Assembly: GCA_013420905.1 (NCBI GenBank)
Contig: JAAXNY010000010.1
Coordinates: 806,001-870,000, forward strand
Length of the DNA stretch: 64,000 nt
Direction of reading: 5' to 3'
Source of the DNA: Collybia mongolica
Taxonomy: Eukaryota; Basidiomycota; Agaricomycetes; Agaricales; Clitocybaceae
The position numbers were made by a program, and so were the translations under genes. Shown here one piece after another: positions 22,477 to 33,436 of this stretch (position 1 is the first letter of the stretch; every line of letters starts with the position of its first letter). The notes under the pieces were generated by a model. The model did no database searches. It was not told where the DNA came from and worked only from the letters and a program-made list of their open reading frames with translations.

Positions 22477-24321
22477 CTAACCCTCATCTTCTCCCTCCTC
22501 GTCCTCCATCTCCCCATCATCCACCTCTTCCTCTTCTTCCTCTTCCTCTCCCTCATCCTCGAAAATCCTCACTTTCACCCATGTTCCGTCGTCCCCCCTC
22601 CACCCATCATCCACCAACCGGTCTAAAACCACATCCTTCCCTCTCCGCCGCTCATGCCATCTTACAACCCATTCCTCCACATCAAATGCACACCCCGACA
22701 CCCCCTGCTCAATGTCGGAGTGGGGCTGTGCACCCTGGCCCCAAAGACCATGCCTAAATTTGATCAGCTGCGCTACCTTCTCCCCGGGAAGGCCTGACAT
22801 TCTAAACGTACGTAATCGCGGGAGGACGGGGACGATTTGTGCGTGTCTGGGTGCCGGAAGAGGGTCGCAGATAATATTGAGGGATGCCAGCGCAATGTTG
22901 GGAGCACCGCGTGGACAGGGTGAGAGCATGGAAGCCTTCTCATTGTAAGAGGTCTCTTCTGATCGGGCCTCATCATGTTCGATTTCCATCGCAATGGTTT
23001 CCATGAAGAGGCCATGAAAACATTCTCCCACGCGAGGGAAGTGTACCTCGAGTGTTCTAAGGCCCTCCAGGGGCCGTAGGAATGCCCGGAGGCTATCGGT
23101 GCTGCATTCCAGTGCCGTGATTACCAGGGTCTCCAATTTCGCGAGGACGGGAAACGGAAGATGAGTAAGGGAGAGATAACTTGTAGAGAGAGTAGACGTG
23201 GCAGAGATAGGAGAGAGACCATTGGAAGGAGAGGATGGCGTAAGGGTACTCGGGGTACTAGGTGAAGGATGTGAAACTAGGGATGACAATATGGGGTCGC
23301 CCGAGTGCACGGGAGGTTTAGCCCCGGCGATGAGTTCAATGAAGGGCGTGAAGTCCTGATCTGGCAAATCAAGACTTAGCTTTGTCACCCCGGGTAAAAT
23401 CAGACGTTCCATGAGGAGACATAAGTAATCTGGATCAAGATCGGTCAGACTAAGGTTTCTCAAAGTCTCAATGTAGATCTTTTCTCTGTTGGTTGGCCAG
23501 ACGAGTTTGGTGTCGCCATCCTCCACCCTCGGGCCAGAATAGTGCAACGAGAGAGTCTGTAGCTCGGGGCTATTACGCAGCATTTGGTCCCAGTACTCGT
23601 ACGGGGGCCGGATATTATCAGGGTGGAGTGCTAGCTCCAGGTTATGCAGGTGTGCGAGGTATGGGCTTTGAGCCCATGGAAGGTTAACGCCGATCAGGGA
23701 GACGTTCCTCAAGCGTGGCAAACTGTTGTTGAACACCATGACAGGGGGCCTGTACGTCGCAAGATAGAGGTTCTGTGACGTGCGATAGTCTTCAAAATGG
23801 TAGAGCTGAAGCGTCTCTAGGTTAGGCGCGGGTCCACACGTGCTCAAGTGCTGGCGGGCAGCCCCTTTGCATTCGTTGTCGCGAACTTTGAGGTGGAAAG
23901 CCCTCCAACGCTTCACGTAAGGTATGATGATGTCGAAAATCATATGTATTTCTTCCCTGCATAGGGTGACCCCAGGGATATGATCTCGTTGAGCTACAGT
24001 GTCAACGAGGATGTCAAGGAGCTGGCCCGAACAACGAGCCAGGTATGCTTCTGCCCGGGAGAAATGGGCTGGCTCGCGGAAGTGAAGGATGTTCCACAAG
24101 CAGGGAGTGCGTAGCGCGATCTGGCGCCAGTGTTGACATACATGAGAGACCAGTAGCTGGAAGTTGGAGGAGGGGATGGCGTAGTAGTCCTGGTCAGGTT
24201 TGAGAAGGAATGGCGAGCCGTCGTAAGGATAGTCGTATCCTGCACCGAGAACGAATATACGAGTAAGCAATTCTACGGGCAGAGAATAGATGCCAATGGG
24301 TCGGGAGGGGTAGTAGTGCAT
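22477..24321 (-). CDS. F-box protein with leucine-rich repeat region and acidic tail
   Basis: The protein is probably a substrate adaptor of an SCF-type ubiquitin ligase. I place the start at ATG 24321 (MHYYPSRPIGIYSLPVEL). The frame continues upstream, but only through a GTG at 24459 before a stop. The F-box is at the very N-terminus (SLPVELLTRIFVLG, then VSHVCQHWRQIALRTPCLW). Leu-rich repeats follow (PNLETLQLYHF, LPRLRNVSLIGV, SPELQTLSLHYSG, LRNLSLTDLDPDYL, GVTKLSLDLPDQ, PLEGLRTLEVHFP). A Ser/Thr/Pro-rich insert lies around residues 370-405. The last 30 residues are nearly all Glu and Asp. The gene is a single exon of 614 residues. This type is greatly expanded in agaricomycetes, and its substrate cannot be guessed. 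Confidence 0.85.
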   Translation of the reverse strand: MHYYPSRPIGIYSLPVELLTRIFVLGAGYDYPYDGSPFLLKPDQDYYAIPSSNFQLLVSHVCQHWRQIALRTPCLWNILHFREPAHFSRAEAYLARCSGQLLDILVDTVAQRDHIPGVTLCREEIHMIFDIIIPYVKRWRAFHLKVRDNECKGAARQHLSTCGPAPNLETLQLYHFEDYRTSQNLYLATYRPPVMVFNNSLPRLRNVSLIGVNLPWAQSPYLAHLHNLELALHPDNIRPPYEYWDQMLRNSPELQTLSLHYSGPRVEDGDTKLVWPTNREKIYIETLRNLSLTDLDPDYLCLLMERLILPGVTKLSLDLPDQDFTPFIELIAGAKPPVHSGDPILSSLVSHPSPSTPSTLTPSSPSNGLSPISATSTLSTSYLSLTHLPFPVLAKLETLVITALECSTDSLRAFLRPLEGLRTLEVHFPRVGECFHGLFMETIAMEIEHDEARSEETSYNEKASMLSPCPRGAPNIALASLNIICDPLPAPRHAQIVPVLPRLRTFRMSGLPGEKVAQLIKFRHGLWGQGAQPHSDIEQGVSGCAFDVEEWVVRWHERRRGKDVVLDRLVDDGWRGDDGTWVKVRIFEDEGEEEEEEEEVDDGEMEDEEGEDEG

Positions 24322-25945
24322 TGGTGTATCGTATGAATGGTCAGGAGCTGGCGCTCTGGGTTGAAATAAGGTTGTGGATTGGGATGTACCAGCCTTGCCG
24401 CGGAAATATGAGATAGTTAGAGGGGTGCTTATTGGACAGACGAATGAGGTGGTAGGCACACCGAGGACATGGATATTGAAGTCGTCAACTCAGTGAAGAG
24501 GACGTGTGTCGCTATTGTGATTTATGAATGGGCGCTGGCGGGGGGGTATTTGGAAAGAGGAGTATGAGATTGTTGTGGGGAAGAGAAACAAGAGGGAAAG
24601 TCATGGAAATGGAAATGGATGTAGTACTCTAGCTTCTCCGTGGATGGGATGACAATCTCACACTCGATCACCGCTTTCCATTGCCTTTTCCGGTCAACTT
24701 CTCGCCATCACAACTTCTGTTCGAATTCCGAATCCCAAATCTTTACCTTTCACTCCCATGCTACTATCAGCCTGCTCTCCTCTATTAACCCCATGATCAG
24801 ACAATACTCTCTATACTAACCTCGCTACCATTACCTTTCCACTCACACATATAAATCCCCAAATCGCGATACCATCAGATTCCATGAATCATGGGAAGCA
24901 ACGTCCATCCATCTGTGGTGACTCCCATCTCCACACTCCCAACTGCTTAAATTCACCACCACCCAGCACCGCAAGATACCCCCCCCCCATTAGGCGGCCT
25001 TTGATAAGCTCATCTCCCTTTCTATTTATATATCGGTACAGGAGTCTCTCTGCACTGAGCTTCCGACGATCCGGCAGCTGCTATTCTCTGCCAGTTGGAA
25101 ATGGCTACGCAATTGGTGTGTCAGATAATCCTTCCATGTTGACCTGGGGATCTGTCACCTTACCATCAACATGTCCACGTTCGCACATCCCTCTCAGACA
25201 ACAATCTTTTCTCCACCGCCTAACACGGAACGCCATCCCTTTCCCAGCGCCTTCGACGTACCACTCCTTGCCACCCTCGCTCTACGATAGGCGTTCGCGA
25301 TCCTAAGCTCTGACATCTGAACGTCAGCTTCTACTCGCCCCCTTCCGCATCTCTCCGGCTGTCCCACAAAATTTCAGTTACCAATAAAAAAAGCTTATAT
25401 TCCACCATCAGCCAAATCACCTGTCTTTCCAAATATAACGCCTCTATGGGTAGTGGCCTTCCTGATAAATGCTACACACCCCTTGGTGTGCTGTCTTCCC
25501 TCCCCTGATCAAATGATCATCGATCATGCATGTCAACCCACTGTGTTCCCCTAAAGCCAATGCCCACGCATGGCACGGTAACGGTCTCGAGCCGGCCGGA
25601 AAACGAGCGAATTCTATTCAAATACCAAGGAATATTCCCAAGGTTAGTCCATGAACAATATCGCGAAGTTCTTCCAGTCTATGTCAGTCGGCCTCTGTTC
25701 GTTGTTGCATTTTATTAATAAGGGTGGTCGGCCATAGGTGGGGCTCAGAAGAGCCAAGGACTTTTTGCATAATATTTGTTCGTAATATCACATTACTGTG
25801 TGTTATAAGTATTGTACAATGTGTAATCTATACTTTGTCATAGTTTAGGGTGGGAGTCTGAGGTGTGTCATGAGGGTATAAGATATTTAGACAGTGATTA
25901 GTAGAGGAGATCATGTCAGATTCGAAGGACGAGGTAAAGAATAGC
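24322..25945. other. Intergenic gap, C/T-rich
   Basis: About 1.6 kb upstream of the F-box gene and downstream of the PAM2/MIF4G gene. It contains C/T-rich stretches and a C run near 24980. An open frame of 140 codons on the plus strand (24884-25306) is Ser/Pro-rich without any domain and is probably not a gene. A short palindrome GATCATCGATCATG lies near 25514-25527. Confidence 0.4.
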
Positions 25946-27268
25946 TCAATGCTGAAACACATGACCATAGCCATCATACTGATTTACAGGCATTGGACGG
26001 GCGGGCAGCATAAACTGGGCCTGCCGCTCATGCATCGCCTTATGTAGCTGTTCCATCCATTTGTCAGAATGCACCAAAATATCACCTGCGATATCACCAA
26101 TCTCGCCGTCGCGCAACGGTCTCCGTTCAGCAATAATAGCCATCTCCCTTTTGAGCGGGTTGGTAAGCGTCAGAAGAAGCGAGCGGAAGCGAGTGATCCC
26201 CTCAATACCCTCGCCGTTAGACAACCAGTAATCGGATCCTGCATGCGTGACAAGGGCTCGAACGGCCTCGACATGCTCAATGGACACGACATTTCTGAGA
26301 ACGGTATTGAGGCAAGCAGTGATATTTAGGGCACTGAGGAGCCCTTGCGCGAAGAGGTCACCGATGAACCCCCCGAGTGCAATCCCAGCATTGACATATT
26401 CGCGTGAAAGGTCGCAATGGTACGCGATCGCCTCCGGGTTCGCTGCCTGGTGAGCATAAGCGATGTCAGCGTCACAAATCGTCACGATAATACAAAGAAC
26501 ACTCACTGCGTCCCATACGCTCATGTATGTCCCGATGACGGCTTCCTTGAGGTGCCACAGAAATGTTTCGGCGGTATCTCCAGACTTCATGTAGTGGAGT
26601 TTCTGATAGATAGTATTAGCCAGGGCCGCGAGGCACGCATTCTCCATCGGTCTGTCTTCTGCACATCGCCATGCAAACTCCTGGGCGAGCTCTGCCATGG
26701 TATCGGATTCCCAAGCTTCACCCGCGACAATGACCTGGACAAGCGGCTCCTGTTCCGCCGGCACGGCGGTTGCAACCGCCCGGCCAAATGTTCGCATCCA
26801 TCGCGGAATGTGAACCTTAAGTCCTGGGCCCTGGACGGGACGCAGGAGCTGGCGAGATCTCGGACCTGGCGCAGGTTCTCTGAGAATCATCACGTTTGGC
26901 ACAAATTCTTTTGCGTTGGGGTTGAGCTCGTCGGCGGCGGAGAAGGGGTGGGGACGCTGGAGGGTGGGGAGGGGGGTTCCACGGTGGGGGTTTGGACGGG
27001 GCGTGCGATCCTTATCGAATGTGGGTTTATCGGAAGCGAAGATTCTCCTGATCTCGTCGTCTTCCAACACTAGGGTAACGGAAGAGTTGGTTGGCGAGTC
27101 GGGGCCGGTGACCGGCCTGTTTCTGACCATGCGCTTCAGACCGAGTTCGAAGTCTCGGAGAGCGGCTTCGTCGTATCGCGTGAACTTGGTAGGTGATGTG
27201 GTATACGGTATAGTTTGTGCGTTGAAGATGCGGGTGTTGAGGGAGGTTTCAGGAGATACAAATGGCAT
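25946..27268 (-). CDS. PAM2 + MIF4G protein (PAIP1-like translation factor)
   Basis: The architecture suggests a translation or mRNA-stability factor that binds poly(A)-binding protein. The ATG is at 27268. The N-terminal 90 residues look disordered. A textbook PABP-interacting PAM2 motif, ELNPNAKEFVP, lies at about residues 113-123. The C-terminal 250 residues look like an all-helical MIF4G domain: LAALANTIYQKL, then YVNAGIALGGFIGDLFAQGL and LNITACLNTVLRNV, where the MIF4G family usually has an IGELF-type helix. A 60 bp intron (26506-26447, GTGAGT to CCAG) has a length divisible by three and no in-frame stop, so unspliced mRNA would read through. Spliced, the protein is 420 residues. It is divergent from the lipase gene. 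PAM2 is clear by eye; MIF4G is a weaker pattern match. Confidence 0.75.
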   Translation of the reverse strand: MPFVSPETSLNTRIFNAQTIPYTTSPTKFTRYDEAALRDFELGLKRMVRNRPVTGPDSPTNSSVTLVLEDDEIRRIFASDKPTFDKDRTPRPNPHRGTPLPTLQRPHPFSAADELNPNAKEFVPNVMILREPAPGPRSRQLLRPVQGPGLKVHIPRWMRTFGRAVATAVPAEQEPLVQVIVAGEAWESDTMAELAQEFAWRCAEDRPMENACLAALANTIYQKLHYMKSGDTAETFLWHLKEAVIGTYMSVWDAVSVLCIIVTICDADIAYAHQAANPEAIAYHCDLSREYVNAGIALGGFIGDLFAQGLLSALNITACLNTVLRNVVSIEHVEAVRALVTHAGSDYWLSNGEGIEGITRFRSLLLTLTNPLKREMAIIAERRPLRDGEIGDIAGDILVHSDKWMEQLHKAMHERQAQFMLPARPMPVNQYDGYGHVFQH

Positions 27269-27994
27269 ACTAATCAGGGCGGCTTTGTCGAAATATTTGT
27301 GAAAGGGCTATGAGCGTCGGTATAATGACTTATATATGCACATTCTGGTGCTTTGGCGGTTCAAGGGAACCATAAGAACAATATGAGGGACAAGGGCCCC
27401 AACGACGACCCAAGCGATTACAATTGACCTAAAATACAAATCGATGATGGTCGGGGGTCTAGCACAGGCGGCACGTTTCTGAAGTACAACACAATTACTG
27501 ACGGTTGCCAGGTTGACTGGGGCCTTGTTGGGCGCTCAACCTCAGATTTAGCCCTGAGATGTCGTGAAGACTCACACAGCGCAGCTCATGATCCTATCTC
27601 TTCTTGGGTTGATGGGAGGGGAGAAGCATTAGCATTAGATGTTACGGACCTTCCAAAGACAAAAAGTACACAAAAACTTGCACAAAACGAGCAAGATTTG
27701 ATTGCATGTCCTGAGATGTGGCCGCCGTTCCACGCGATGAGCTCGTCCACTAAACAGCCCTGCATACGATTGGCTTGAAACGTATGGCGACGGAACTTGT
27801 ATGCACAATGTGAGTATATCAAGTAGACATCGGACTCGGAGGATTCGGGAGAATAGCCTGAACGACAGCCGGTTTCCGACATCAATCCGATCGAAGCTGT
27901 GATGGGCTTACGTCATACCCCATCTTATCGTTACACGTGATCATGAACCACGCTATATCGTTTCCCCAACTTTTCGGGTCCGACCTACTACAAC
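27269..27994. promoter_or_regulatory. Divergent upstream region of PAM2/MIF4G and lipase genes
   Basis: About 725 bp separate the two divergent start codons. A TATATATGC on the minus-strand gene's side lies near 27330-27338. No other gene is seen; the minus-strand frame at 27586-27885 has no features. Confidence 0.35.
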
Positions 27995-30332
27995 ATGAAC
28001 AGTGTGTATGTTCCGGTCCAGGTCGTTGTCCTCCTCCGCAGAATTGTAAATGTAATCTCGTCTCTCTCTATTTCCAACCAATATCTCCTTCTCAAGCAAG
28101 CCAAAGCAGATGAAGAAAGGGCTCGGGCAGACGCTAGGGCGAAATTACCCCAGTTAGCTGGGGGCGTAGTGAAACCATTTTCCCAGCGTGATTTCAATGA
28201 AACGAAAGGTGAAGAATGGCCGTGGTGGGCCTTCAGAGATAGTTGGGATTGGCCACGGTTGATTCTCGTGGATCAAGTCGCGGCGGAACCGAGTCGCCCA
28301 TATGATACACCAGCACCGGGAACGGTTAAAGGTACATGTGTACGTGTTATTTCTGGTGGATCTCGTTGTTTACCCTTTTTTCCTTCTTTCTCTATACAGC
28401 TAACGGTGGTTTATTTCCGTGGGTTGGAAGGAGCTGGGCATGGCCTTCCAAGCTGTCAACCTCTGCCCACTCAGACTCGCATGATTCAGGCTCGCACAGT
28501 GATCCACCACCCCCTCCGAGGCCTCAGAAGGACGAGAAGCCTTCACGGAAACCATCCTACACATCACTGACAGAAATCGGACAGAAACCAACATCGCTCG
28601 ACACGATACATCAGCTGATTCGAAATCCGGCACTGTATGATCCACTCCGAACGCCTCGCTATCCTATTGTTCTATGCCACGGTAAGGATATCATTCACGT
28701 CTGTTGGAAGAATTGATGTAGTAATACTTTTCTCTCAGGATTGTATGGGTTCGACTCCCGAGGACCCTTGACGTTCCCAAGCATGCGAATGCACTATTGG
28801 TCCAATGTTCTCAACGTTCTACGTGACACTGTCAGGGCAGAGGTTATCGTTACCTCCGTCCCTGGGTCAGTTGCTCACATTTGATGCCACACACCCCGTA
28901 CTGATGACATTTTTCATGGCATGTCCAGTACAGGATCTATATCATCACGCTCGGAAACCTTGGACCGACAGCTACAACACAAAGCTCGTGGTCGTGGTAT
29001 CAACTTTCTTGCACATTCAATGGGAGGGTTGGATTGCAGACATCTAATTTCTCATATACAACCCTCTGAATACGCGCCATTGTCATTGACTACCATCAGC
29101 ACCCCACATCGAGGGAGCCCTTTCATGGATTGGTGTGCGGTATGAAGATTCAGTTATTCGTCTTAGTCAATCTCTAAAGATATTCATAGGAAAATATTGG
29201 GATCGGTAAACTCAGGCAACAAGAACGAGATCTCGCCAAAGCTCGGAATTTAGACGTGCTACATTCCACTTCCGCCGATGTGGCATCGCATAACAATTTA
29301 GATCCTGGCCTGACTAAGGCTAAGGGTGACACATTTCCCCTCTCCCTCTCCACACTGCCCTCGTCATTCACAACACTTTTACTCTCCGTCGTCGACTCAC
29401 CTGCGTACGCAAACCTTACATCCTCATACCTCAATGACGTTTTTAATCCTGCAACGCCTGATGATCCGACTGTGAAATACTTCAGCGTTGCAGGCAGGAT
29501 GGCCGGGGCCAGTGTTTGGCATCCTTTTTGGTTACCAAAGATGGTCTTGGATGGTGTTGAGGAAAAGGAACGTGGTAGATTAAGAGCAATATGGGAAGCA
29601 ACTAAAGAAGGTTCAGAGCATAATAATCCATTATGGTCTCAAGAACGCGAGTGGGGAAACGATGGTCTCGTGACAGTGCAAAGTGCCAAGTGGGGTGAAT
29701 TTCTCGGAATAATGGAGGGCTGTGACCGTGAGTCGTTAACCTTTACATACTTATACGGTGACTGACCCCTGCTCCGATCATCAGACTGGGAAATGAGAGG
29801 GGCAAGAGGGATTGAGTTCGGAGTTGATTTGCCTGCTATCCCAGCTATCGGGCTGGGCGTTAGCACGTCCGGACACCGGAGTGCCAATGGGGATGGTTGG
29901 GGGCTGCGAGACTGGGGCCGTTTCGTGGGTGCGTGGAAGAAGGAGGAAAAGATCCAACAAGACGCTGCTGCAAGAGCTGATGGTCAAATAGTCGATCATT
30001 CTACAGAAGGCCGCAAATATGAGCGAGAACAGCAAAGGAAGAGGGATGACGCCGTGGTCAAGTCATCAACAGATAAATTATCCGCTGTATTCGACTGGTT
30101 AACTGAGCAGGTCCCCTCAACTCCCCTTTTGGGTGTGAAGGCGAAGGGGATGGCTGCTGCGAAGGGCAGAACATCCGAGGATGTTGCTGAGATCAGGGTC
30201 GAGGTATCAGAGATGCAGAAACATATGGATAAAGAAGAGAAAGGGCGGAGGAAGAACGAACTTGCGACAAAGTTGGACCTCGAGCGATTTTACGTGGCCC
30301 TGTCAAAGAAACTCTACGACGAGGGCCTGTGA
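27995..30332 (+). CDS. Alpha/beta-hydrolase lipase (AHSMGG type, Tgl2-like)
   Basis: The protein looks like a fungal triacylglycerol lipase or esterase. The oxyanion-side strand reads PIVLCHG, spliced to LYGFDSRGP (about 28660-28770). The nucleophile elbow is FLAHSMGGLD (about 29008-29037), with the catalytic Ser and Ala in place of the usual first Gly. TTISTPHRGSPF follows. The likely acid is in EWGNDGLVTVQSAKWG (about 29650-29697), and the His could be HWEMRG after the intron near 29730-29784. A C-terminal helical tail (about 130 residues, many Lys/Glu) ends KKLYDEGL, with stop at 30330-30332. The start at 27995 is the first ATG of the first exon, but the first 30 residues might instead contain an intron. 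The Tgl2 link is a family-level guess. Confidence 0.75.
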
Positions 30333-31189
30333 AGCCGTATTTCGTCGGCGTGCGTCCAATGGGCGCATTGTATATCACGAACCCACCGTTATTTTACGGT
30401 AAACCCCCATCCTTGGGGTTGGACACCAACCACCCCTCCCAAGCTCACTTGGCTAATGACGTATTTGTGGAGGCATGTATAAGTACTGATTTTTGATTAT
30501 GGCCACCCTGACTACGTCAGTACATATACTACCCTCTTGGCATCATCCTTTCTGTGTAGCATCTGGTGTAATTACTATCCGATATATATGTATTGTGTAT
30601 GTACTACCAACTGTGCGAGGAATGTCCGTTCCCGATGATTAATCTACCTGGACTCTGTTCTCTGTCGCTTTTCTTTGACATACATTGATTTCCGTGCATC
30701 TATATGACGCGTGGATGCATGTTAGCATATGCTCATTTCTCAGTTTATTATTCGACCCTGTAATTCTAGAAATTTCGAAAACACGAGTTACTCTGTTGAG
30801 GCCGACTTGAAGGCATACAGTCCGAGCCAACCTGACCATAATATTTATTCTAGATCAACGTGTGGGGCATGCACATGGAGGGAAGAAATAGACTCGTGAT
30901 TGATCAGGGCAAAAAATCTTCAAACCCCGACACCTCCATTCTGCTTCCACTCATCATCAAAAGCGACTGAAGTGACCAGAACTGATATCGCCCACTGAGC
31001 TCAAATTTAGCGCAAATGTAGAAGTTCTTAGTGAGAATCAACTCCGCCCACCATAATCCCGAATATTGAACTCATCCCGACGGGAGTCTATTTATATCCA
31101 GCAAACAGAACGAATTTCAATTTACTTTCATGATTATACATATTCTTCAATCTGGCACAGCCCTCCTTTCGATCAGGAGTTTACTCTAA
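30333..31189. other. Intergenic gap
   Basis: About 860 bp of A+T-leaning flank between the lipase and the GH7-2 promoter. I see no gene; the short minus-strand frame at 30639-30839 has no features. Confidence 0.4.
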
Positions 31190-31582
31190 AATACTTCGGG
31201 ATTTTGTGGATTATCCGACGTTCAAACCTTTAAGCTGGGTCCAGAATCTGAATGGTCGTTGGCCTTCAACGGCAGCCAAGCTCAAGATCGCGGCAGAGTT
31301 ACCAAAACGAACTTGTGGTGACTTGACCTTCAATTGAATGATCTTCTCTGATCTCCGAACCGGAGACGCCTTCTTGCTTGCCTTGTCATGAGGTTTCGGT
31401 GAAAGGGCGTTGCCCCCATGGCAATATTCCCGACGAATTTCCCGTCCGACATCGACTGAGTTGACTGGGGGCCAAGGACGCGATGAAATGTTGGGTTAGT
31501 CCGTCAGCGATACCAAAAGGGTTGGGCTGCTACGCGTCTTGGTCGATCCAGGAGGCTTGGCGAAAGAGCGAGAGGTATAAAA
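31190..31582 (+). promoter_or_regulatory. GH7-2 promoter with TATA box and blocks shared with GH7-1
   Basis: A TATAAAA box is at 31576-31582, about 220 bp before the ATG. AATACTTCGGG (31190-31200), CCTTGTCATG with a TTCG stretch (31381-31398) and CCGACGAAT (31430-31438) match blocks before GH7-1 in the same order. CTGGGG at 31465-31470 fits the carbon-repressor consensus SYGGRG. Confidence 0.6.
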
Positions 31583-31800
31583 GACCTCCAATGAACGACG
31601 AAAGTCCCCATCTCGCATTGTGAGTCTCGATTTGCATCTACTTACTGCCTTCTGAAGACTCATATCGTTGAACTTGTTCTTCATAGAAAAGCGAAGATAC
31701 GCACCTCAGGTTTACGGTAATCTCGAAAAATCGTCATTTGCACAGTGAGTGTGCAATTATTCTCGCCAGCGCAATTCTAATAAAGTTGCAGGTTTCTACC

Positions 31801-33436
31801 ATGATACGGCCATACGCCATAGCTCTTTTCGCGCTTTCCCTACTTGCGTCCGTGCGCGGCCAGCAGGTTGGAACCCAGGTGGCGGAAACACACCCGAGAC
31901 TCACGTCGCAGAAATGCACGAAGAGCGGTGGTTGCGTCACTCAACAAACTTCCATCGTCCTCGACTCTAACTGGCGTTGGCTCCACACCACCAGCGGCTA
32001 CACCAACTGCTACACCGGCAACACCTGGGACACCAGCTTGTGCCCCGATGGCGCTACCTGTGCCCAGAACTGTGCACTCGATGGTGCTGACTACTCCGGT
32101 ACCTACGGTATCACTTCCACCGGAACTGCACTCACCCTGAAGTTCGTCACCGGAAAGAACGTCGGTTCCCGTGTATACCTCATGGCTAGCGACACAGAAT
32201 ACCAAATTTTCAAGCTCAAGAACCAGGAGTTCACCTTTGATGTTGACATGTCCAACCTTCCCTGCGGTTTGAACGGAGCAGTGTATCTTGTTAAAATGGA
32301 CGCTGATGGTGGTATGGCGAAGTATTCTGGCAACAAGGCTGGTGCCAAGTACGGAACCGGCTACTGTGATGCTCAGTGCCCCCACGACATCAAGTTCATC
32401 AACGGCGAGGTACATATACTTATCTTTTTCCCCATGATTCCTTGCTAACTTCGATACCCCAGTCTAACTCGGTCGGCTGGGAACCATCCGACAACGACGT
32501 CAACGCAGGAAGTGGCCAGTACGGTACTTGCTGCCCTGAGATGGACATCTGGGAGGCCAACAAGAACGCCGCTGCTTATACTCCTCACGTCTGCACCGTC
32601 GAGGGCCAGACCCGCTGCTCCGGTACGCAGTGCGGCGACAGCCCCGATAACAGGTACGGAGGCGTCTGCGACAAGGATGGTTGCGATTTCAACTCCTACC
32701 GCATGGGAGACCAGAGCTTCCTCGGCGAGGGAAAGACCGTCGACACTAAATCCAAGATCACCGTCGTCACTCAATTCATCACCTCCGACGGCACCGCCAA
32801 CGGCGCGCTCACTGAGATCCGCCGCATCTACGTCCAGAACGGCAAGGTCATCCAGAACTCCAGCAGCAACGTCTCAGGTATCACTGCCACCAACGCCATC
32901 AGCGACAACTTCTGTGCCCAACAGAAGACCGCATTCGGCGACAGGAATGACTTTGCTTCCAAGGGCGGCATGAGGTCGATGGGTGACTCCATTCAAGACG
33001 GCATGGTCCTCGCGCTCTCCGTCTGGGATGACCACACTGCCAACATGTTATGGCTCGACTCCAGCTACCCACTCGACAAGGACCCCTCTGCTCCAGGTGT
33101 TGCGCGTGGCCCCTGCCCTACCTCTTCCGGCAATCCCGACGACGTCGAATCACAATACCCCAACGCTTCAGTCACCTACTCTAACATCAAGTGGGGCGAC
33201 ATTGGCTCTACGTTCTCGACCACTGGCGGCGGAACTACGACCACCAGCGATCCCCAGCCTACTGGCGGCACAGTCCCACAGTGGGGTCAATGTGGAGGAA
33301 ATGGTTACACCGGTCCCACCGCCTGTGTTAGCCCATACACTTGCCACGTTATTAACGAATGTGAGTATCTTGATGAACCCTCTCATGCATACCAGTTTAC
33401 TGAGTTTGACCTCTAGGGTACTCACAATGCTACTGA
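31801..33436 (+). CDS. GH7 cellobiohydrolase 2 with C-terminal CBM1
   Basis: This is a secreted GH7 cellobiohydrolase with a fungal cellulose-binding module. Three exons (31801-32409, 32463-33360, 33417-33436) give 508 residues. The signal peptide is [20 protein letters not shown]. The catalytic EMDIWEAN lies at residues 229-236, as in GH7-1. A short Thr/Gly linker ([18 protein letters not shown]) joins the core to the CBM1: [19 protein letters not shown], then [16 protein letters not shown]. The last exon adds only the end of the module (WYSQCY), including the final Cys. If the 56 bp terminal intron is retained, the protein ends in an unrelated 18-residue tail and loses that Cys. The gene is intact. 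Its 3' end is the left part of the segmental duplication found again at 48059. Confidence 0.96.

Noticed and set aside
24322..24459. N-terminal extension of the F-box protein
   Set aside because: Would need a GTG start; the first ATG (24321) sits right before the F-box.
24884..25306. 140-codon open frame on the plus strand
   Set aside because: Low-complexity Ser/Pro composition with a C-run, no domain and no signal; looks like chance in C/T-rich flank.
28748..28758. GGTTCGACTCC, a perfect tRNA B-box match
   Set aside because: It lies in the lipase exon (GFDSRG) and has no A box, acceptor stem or cloverleaf around it.
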